A stretch of DNA of 64,000 bases from JAOPZW01 sp963764585 (lineage in GTDB: Bacteria; Actinomycetota; Thermoleophilia; Solirubrobacterales; Solirubrobacteraceae), in NCBI GenBank assembly GCA_963764585.1, contig CAVXTB010000002.1, positions 186,001 to 250,000 of the forward strand, given 5' to 3'. A program made the position numbers and the translations under genes. This document shows, in pieces, positions 59,907 to 64,000 of the stretch. The first letter of the stretch is position 1, and each line of letters begins with the position of its first letter. The notes beneath the pieces are model-generated. The model had not been told where the DNA came from and did no database searches. It saw only the letters and a program-made list of their open reading frames with translations.

Positions 59907-61316
59907 TCACTCCGCGCGCAGCGCGATCGCCGCCGGCGGCGCGTCCGGCGCCGCTGGCCGGGCGTGCAGCGCCAGCGAGAACGCGCTGGCGTCGTCGACC
60001 CACGCGCGCCCGCCGTGCGCTAGGGCGATCTCGCGCGTGATCGCCAGGCCCAGGCCGCCGCCGCCGGTGGCCCGCGCCCGCGCCGGGTCCGCGCGGAAGA
60101 AGCGATCGAAGACGCGCTCGCGCAGGTCGGGCGCGACGCCCGGGCCGTGGTCGCGGACGGTGACGCCGGCCTCGCCGGCGCGCGTCCAGGTCGTCACCTC
60201 GACGGCGCCGCCGGCCGGGCTGAACTTGATCGCGTTCTCGACGAGGTTGCGCAGCGCGTGGCCGAGGCGGTCCGCGTCGCCCGTGGCCAATGCGGGCGCG
60301 CCGGTGAGGGTCACCGTCACGCCGCGCGCGGCGGCGAGCGGCTGCAGCCTGCCGATCGCGCGCTCGGCGACGTCGCGCAGGTCGAGCGGCTCGACGAGCA
60401 GCTCCAGCCGGCCCTCGTCGAGGCTGGCGAGGACGAGCAGGTCATCGACCGTCCGCGTCATGCGATCGACCTCCTCGCGCGCGCTCTCGAGGACGTCTCG
60501 GGCGGCGGGCGGCAGGTCGTCGGCGCGCAGGCTCACGTCGATCTCGGCGCGCATGGCGGCCAGCGGCGAGCGCAGCTCGTGCGAGGCGTCGGCGACGAGC
60601 CGGTGCTGCTCGTGCACGCCGCGCTCGATGCGCTCGAGCATCGCGTTGAGCGTGGTGGCCAGCCGCGCGACCTCGTCGCCGGTCGGCGGCACCGCGACGC
60701 GCTCCTCGATGTGATCGAGGTCGATCGCCGCCGCCCGCGCCGTCATGCGCTCGATCGGGCGCAGCGCGCGGCCCGCCAGCCACCAGCCGCCGAGCGCCGT
60801 CGCGAGCAGCGCGGCCGGGCCGGCGATCAGCAGCAGGACGAGCACCCGCCGCACGGAGCGCTCGACCCCGGCCAGCGACTGGCCGGCGACGATGGCCTGG
60901 CGCTGGCCGCGACGGTCGACCGGCCGCGCGGCGAGGCGGAAGCGCTGGCCGCCGAGCCGCACCGTCCTGACGATCGCCGCGCCGCGCAGCACCGTGGCCT
61001 CGTCGGCGCGCGTCAGCATCGGCGCGCGCGCGACGCGGTCGCCGGAGGCGACGAGCACGCGCCCGGTCGGGCCGAGCACCTGCGCGGCGGCGCGCTCGCC
61101 CGACAGCGTGGTCCTCGCGGTGTCGACGAACTCGGGCGGGCCCTCGACGCGGTAGCCGGCCGCGATCTGGTCGCTCGCCGGGCCCAGCGCGCGGTCGATC
61201 GCGTCGGTCAGGTCGGCGCGCAGGCGCAGCACGAGGAACGCCCCGACCGCGGCGACGATCACCGCGAGCAGCGCGACGTACCACGCCGTCATCCGCACGC
61301 GGATCGGCAGCCTCAC
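59907..61316 (-). CDS. Membrane sensor histidine kinase (OmpR-pathway type)
   Basis: 469 residues. TM1 ~8-30 (AWYVALLAVIVAAVGAFLVL), extracellular sensor ~30-155, TM2 ~165-190 (VLVLLLIAGPAALLATALGG), HAMP ~190-240 (LRPIERMTARAAAIDLDHIE), H box HRLVADASHELRSPLAAMRA, N box LGHALRNLVENAIKFSPAGG, G1 VRDHGPGVAPDLRERVFDRF, G2 GGGGLGLAI. GTG 61316 overlaps the response-regulator stop. Signal unknown, perhaps linked to the secreted protein in the same operon. Confidence 0.92.
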   Translation of the reverse strand: MRLPIRVRMTAWYVALLAVIVAAVGAFLVLRLRADLTDAIDRALGPASDQIAAGYRVEGPPEFVDTARTTLSGERAAAQVLGPTGRVLVASGDRVARAPMLTRADEATVLRGAAIVRTVRLGGQRFRLAARPVDRRGQRQAIVAGQSLAGVERSVRRVLVLLLIAGPAALLATALGGWWLAGRALRPIERMTARAAAIDLDHIEERVAVPPTGDEVARLATTLNAMLERIERGVHEQHRLVADASHELRSPLAAMRAEIDVSLRADDLPPAARDVLESAREEVDRMTRTVDDLLVLASLDEGRLELLVEPLDLRDVAERAIGRLQPLAAARGVTVTLTGAPALATGDADRLGHALRNLVENAIKFSPAGGAVEVTTWTRAGEAGVTVRDHGPGVAPDLRERVFDRFFRADPARARATGGGGLGLAITREIALAHGGRAWVDDASAFSLALHARPAAPDAPPAAIALRAE

Positions 61317-61981
61317 GGCTCCAGCGCGTAGCCGACGCCGCGGATCGTGCGGATCAGCGGCCGATCGAAGGGCTGCTCGAGCTTGCGCCTCAGGTAGCCG
61401 ACGTACACGTCGACGATGTTCGTCGAGCCGGTGAAGTTCTCGTCCCACACGTGGTCGAGCAGGCGCGCGCGGGTGATCGCCTCGCCCGCGTTGCGCGCCA
61501 GGAACTCGAGGACGGCGAACTCACGCGCGGTCAGATCCACCGGGGTGCCCGCGCGGGTCACCTCGTGCGTGGCAGGGTCGACGACGAGGTCGCCGACCTC
61601 GAGCCGCACCGGACGCTCGGCCGGCGCGCGGCGCACGAGTGCGCGCAGCCGGGCCAGCAGCTCGCCGAAGTCGAAGGGCTTGACGAGGTAGTCGTCGGCG
61701 CCGGCGTCGAGGCCGCGGATGCGGTCGCTCATCTGCCCGCGCGCGGTGAGCATGAGCACGGGAGCCCACGAGCCGCGCTCGCGCAGCGCCCGGCACACCT
61801 CGAGGCCGTCGCGGACGGGCAGCATGACGTCGAGGACGATCGCGTCGTACTCCCAGACGGCCGCCTGCATGAGCGCCGCATCGCCGTCGCCGACGACGTC
61901 GACTGCATAGCCCTCGTGGCGCAGGCCGCGGCCGAGCGCCCGCGCGAGCTTGGCGTCGTCCTCGACGACCAGCAGCCTCAC
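61313..61981 (-). CDS. OmpR/PhoB-family response regulator
   Basis: 222 residues. Receiver: RLLVVEDDAKLARALGRGLR, phosphoacceptor Asp in YDAIVLDVMLPVRDGLEVCR, VLMLTARGQ, DDYLVKPFDFGELLARLRAL. Trans_reg_C wing: TPVDLTAREFAVLEFLARNA, DNFTGSTNIVDVYVGYLRRK-like segment and LIRTIRGVGYALE. GTG 61981 overlaps the stop of the secreted-protein gene, and its own stop overlaps the kinase. Confidence 0.94.
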   Translation of the reverse strand: MRLLVVEDDAKLARALGRGLRHEGYAVDVVGDGDAALMQAAVWEYDAIVLDVMLPVRDGLEVCRALRERGSWAPVLMLTARGQMSDRIRGLDAGADDYLVKPFDFGELLARLRALVRRAPAERPVRLEVGDLVVDPATHEVTRAGTPVDLTAREFAVLEFLARNAGEAITRARLLDHVWDENFTGSTNIVDVYVGYLRRKLEQPFDRPLIRTIRGVGYALEP

Positions 61982-62661
61982 TGCGCCCGGAACGACACCA
62001 GCTCGGCCCGCTCGTCGCCGCCCTTGATCGTCTCCTCCTTCACCTCGCCGACGCCGCGCACGTACCACTTGCGGTCGACGACCCCGGGCTCGAGCGGCGT
62101 CCACTCGCGGGTCATCAGCGCGCGGCCCGTGAACGTCCGGTAAGGCACGGCGACCGTCGCCCGCAGGCTGAGGACCTTGAAGTGGTCCTCCGCGTGGCCC
62201 GCGTAGTGCTCCTGCGCGAAGGCCTGCCCGGCGCGCGGATGGGCCGGCATGAAGACGCCCTGGCGCGCGCCGTCGACGCCCGCCCGCCACGACCCCTCGG
62301 TGCTCGTCACGCGGCCGTTGCGGTCCAGCTCCTTCGTGTCCTCGCCGAAGTACCAGACGGTGCCGTTCGCGTCCTGCGAGTACCAGTCGATCGTCGACTC
62401 GCGCAGGCGGCCGTCGAGGTACGCCTGGTCGCGCACGACCGCGCACGGCACGCCGCCGATCCGCTCGACGCGGCTCGTCACCGTGATCACGTCACGCAGC
62501 CGATGGCCGTCCTTCACACCCCGATATTCCCACCTCATCCCCGGCTTCAGGGGGAAGTAGGGATTCGTCACCTGCGCGGTGAAGTCACCGCCCGCGGCCG
62601 TGCCGCCGCTGAGGGCGAGCGCCACGACGCCGGCCGCACCGGCGATGATCCTCTTGCGCAT
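61978..62661 (-). CDS. Secreted hypothetical protein of a two-component operon
   Basis: 227 residues. Signal peptide MRKRIIAGAAGVVALALSGG. Mature part: VTNPYFPLKPGMRWEYRGVK, RVERIGGVPCAVVRDQAYLD, TIDWYSQDANGTVWYFGEDT, GVGEVKEETI. The pattern matches a group of actinobacterial extracellular beta-rich proteins of unknown role. It leads the operon with the response regulator and kinase (4-base overlap), so it might feed a signal to the kinase (inference). Confidence 0.8.
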   Translation of the reverse strand: MRKRIIAGAAGVVALALSGGTAAGGDFTAQVTNPYFPLKPGMRWEYRGVKDGHRLRDVITVTSRVERIGGVPCAVVRDQAYLDGRLRESTIDWYSQDANGTVWYFGEDTKELDRNGRVTSTEGSWRAGVDGARQGVFMPAHPRAGQAFAQEHYAGHAEDHFKVLSLRATVAVPYRTFTGRALMTREWTPLEPGVVDRKWYVRGVGEVKEETIKGGDERAELVSFRAQ

Positions 62662-62674
62662 TCGAGACCTCCTT

Positions 62675-62694
62675 CGGTGGCTTGCCGGCCACCG
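62675..62694 (-). terminator. Hairpin after the DUF4394 gene
   Basis: CGGTGGC-TTGCCG-GCCACCG, a 7-bp stem with a 6-nt loop, 40 bases past the stop at 62734 and just before the secreted-protein gene. Weak candidate, no T tract. Confidence 0.35.
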
Positions 62695-62733
62695 TAGGGA
62701 TCGGTGCCTGAGAGGATCCTGAAGGCGCGCCCC

Positions 62734-64000
62734 TCAGCGCCGGCGGGCCTTGCGCGGCTTCACGGTGATCGTCCGGGTCGCGGTGCGCCGGTTGCCCGCG
62801 GCATCGCTCGCGACGACCTGCACGCGGAGCTTGAACGCCTTGCGCCGCGAGCCGACGAGCTTGCGCGAGGGCTTGAGCCGGACGGTTCGCGTCCCGGGCG
62901 CCAGCCCGAGCGTGCGGCTGACGAGGGTTAGGTTGAAGGCCGCGCGCAGGTTCGCGCGCGTGACCGTCCCCAGCAGCGTGACCTCGAGCCGTGCGGACTC
63001 GTTCGGCGTCACGCTGACCCTGAGGCCGCTCCTCAGCAGCGCGGCGAGCGAGATCGCGCTGCTCGCGGACACCCTCGCCGTCGGAGCCGTGACGTCGGGA
63101 CTCGCGCTCGGGGCAGGCGCCGGCGCCGGGATCGGCATCGCCACCGGCGTCGGGAGGATGGCGACGTCGGTCACAACGCCGGGGAGGCCGCCCAGCGGGG
63201 TAGCGGCGCCGCTGGCGAGGTTGATGGTGAACAGCCGCGAAAGCCCGCCCACGCGCAGGACCGCGTACGCGGTGCCCAGCTCGGTCGGCGACGCCGTGCC
63301 GGCCGCGCTGATGTCCAGGCCCCCGCCCTGGCCTGCATCGAGCGTCACACCGAGCGGGCCGACGGTCTGGATGAGGCCGCCGTTGGCCCCGCCCGGGGCG
63401 CTCCCGTTGATGCCACCCTGAACGACGAGGCTGCTCGTCGCGCGGCTGATCCCATAGAGGGTGGTCGGGATCGTCGCCGCGTTCTCGCGCGGCGTATTGC
63501 GGTCGTACGCCAGGGCGATGATCTGCCCGCCGGCGGGATTGAGCGCCGGGTCGTCGCCCGCCAGAACGCCGTTGTTGGGGTTGATGCGGAAGTTCTCGTC
63601 GTTGGCGTTGACCACGCGGATGCGATCGACCGTGGGGTTGAAGTCGATGCCCGTCGCGACGTCCGCCGCCCCGGGCACGGTGTTGGGAATCGAGCCGACG
63701 AACGTCGCCGCGCCGGTGTCCGGCGCGACCGCGTAGGTCCGCACGAGCGCGTTGGCCGCCACGCCGGCCGGCACCGTCACCGCGAAGAGCTCGCCGGTCT
63801 TCGGGCGGACGTCGATCCCGATGACGTCCTCGGTCGCGGTCTGAAGCCCGGTGATGACGTGGGTGGCGACGGTGCCCGGCGTGGCAGTGTCGAATCGGAG
63901 CAGGCTGTTCGCGGCCAGCGCCACGGCCGGCTCGGCGCTGGCCGGCGCCGAGGCGAGCGTCAGCACGACCACGACGCAGACGCTGCCGATTGCGATCCTC
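62734..64000 (-). CDS. Secreted DUF4394 protein, 5' end beyond the window
   Basis: At least 421 residues. The visible start is the hydrophobic core of a signal peptide ending ASAPASAEP. Then repeated DUF4394 pattern: EDVIGIDVRPKTGELFAVTV, ATGIDFNPTVDRIRVVNAND, ENFRINPNNGVLAGDDPALN, PTTLYGISRATSSLVVQGGI. A Pro/Ala linker at ~290-310 leads to a C-terminal Ig-like basic domain (FKLRVQVVASDAAGNRRTAT). DUF4394 is a beta-propeller-like extracellular repeat of unknown role. The start codon must lie just past base 64000. Confidence 0.85.
   Translation of the reverse strand, partial: RIAIGSVCVVVVLTLASAPASAEPAVALAANSLLRFDTATPGTVATHVITGLQTATEDVIGIDVRPKTGELFAVTVPAGVAANALVRTYAVAPDTGAATFVGSIPNTVPGAADVATGIDFNPTVDRIRVVNANDENFRINPNNGVLAGDDPALNPAGGQIIALAYDRNTPRENAATIPTTLYGISRATSSLVVQGGINGSAPGGANGGLIQTVGPLGVTLDAGQGGGLDISAAGTASPTELGTAYAVLRVGGLSRLFTINLASGAATPLGGLPGVVTDVAILPTPVAMPIPAPAPAPSASPDVTAPTARVSASSAISLAALLRSGLRVSVTPNESARLEVTLLGTVTRANLRAAFNLTLVSRTLGLAPGTRTVRLKPSRKLVGSRRKAFKLRVQVVASDAAGNRRTATRTITVKPRKARRR

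Overview
The window is very GC-rich, uses GTG, TTG and probably CTG starts freely, and packs genes with ATGA, GTGA and CTGA stop/start overlaps. Together with the gene families (a stand-alone LigD-type polymerase, SnoaL-tailed ECF sigma factor, RTX and S8 secreted proteins, LuxR with TPR-like body) this fits a soil-type actinobacterium, probably class Thermoleophilia (Solirubrobacterales). The assignment is an inference from style and family recall, not a database match. I saw no tRNA, rRNA or CRISPR.

Layout. 0-4 kb: the start of a P-type cation ATPase, then a CYTH-like/Ppx exopolyphosphatase fusion in operon with a SulP anion transporter. 4.2-6.5 kb: an FAD oxidoreductase beside a LuxR regulator with an internal deletion. 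6.8-9.4 kb: a sulfur-handling operon (OsmC, SQR-like flavoprotein, DsrC/TusE-like, DsrE-like). 9.6-13.3 kb: P1 peptidase, phospholipase C remnant, DUF1801, LysR, GNAT. 13.3-17.5 kb: the most interesting part, with an ArsR-rhodanese regulator, a small DUF1059-like protein, an ArsM-like methyltransferase whose arsenic-binding Cys codon is TGA, a cysteine desulfurase, gene fragments, and a second methyltransferase also interrupted by an in-frame TGA followed by a near-ideal bacterial SECIS hairpin. Both are best read as selenoprotein candidates. 17.8-26.3 kb: ECF sigma factors, SDRs, VOC protein, frameshifted disulfide oxidoreductase, thioredoxin-like protein, YciI and LigD polymerase domain.

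26.3-36.7 kb is one divergent sugar-acid catabolism locus. Leftwards: sensory-rhodopsin-transducer family protein, enolase-superfamily dehydratase, GH13 glucosidase, MDR dehydrogenase. Rightwards: GntR regulator, SDR, PfkB kinase, KDPG-type aldolase, lipoprotein sugar-binding protein and two permeases, with no ATPase gene. The logic is import of an oligosaccharide, hydrolysis, oxidation, dehydration, phosphorylation and aldol cleavage in the Entner-Doudoroff manner. 37-38.3 kb: RtcB with a zinc-ribbon-like insertion.

38.4-48.6 kb is rich in secreted proteins (metalloprotease/VWA/IPT protein, RTX protein, S8 peptidase), several with frameshifts. 48.6-55.8 kb joins a CNB-histidine kinase with a REC-thioredoxin-reductase-like fusion, then a hydrolase, a sulfite-oxidase-fold protein, an FAD/NAD reductase and a NhaA-DsbA fusion. 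55.8-64 kb: a BNR-type secreted protein, VapBC, IS and GH44 remnants, an operon of secreted protein, response regulator and histidine kinase, and a DUF4394 protein running off the edge.

A recurring oddity is genes that read well only with a one- or two-base shift (21.74, 38.47, 39.03, 45.95 kb) or with a missing middle (6.1, 44.96 kb). These may be true decay or assembly errors; the stop/start couplings around several of them favour sequencing indels.
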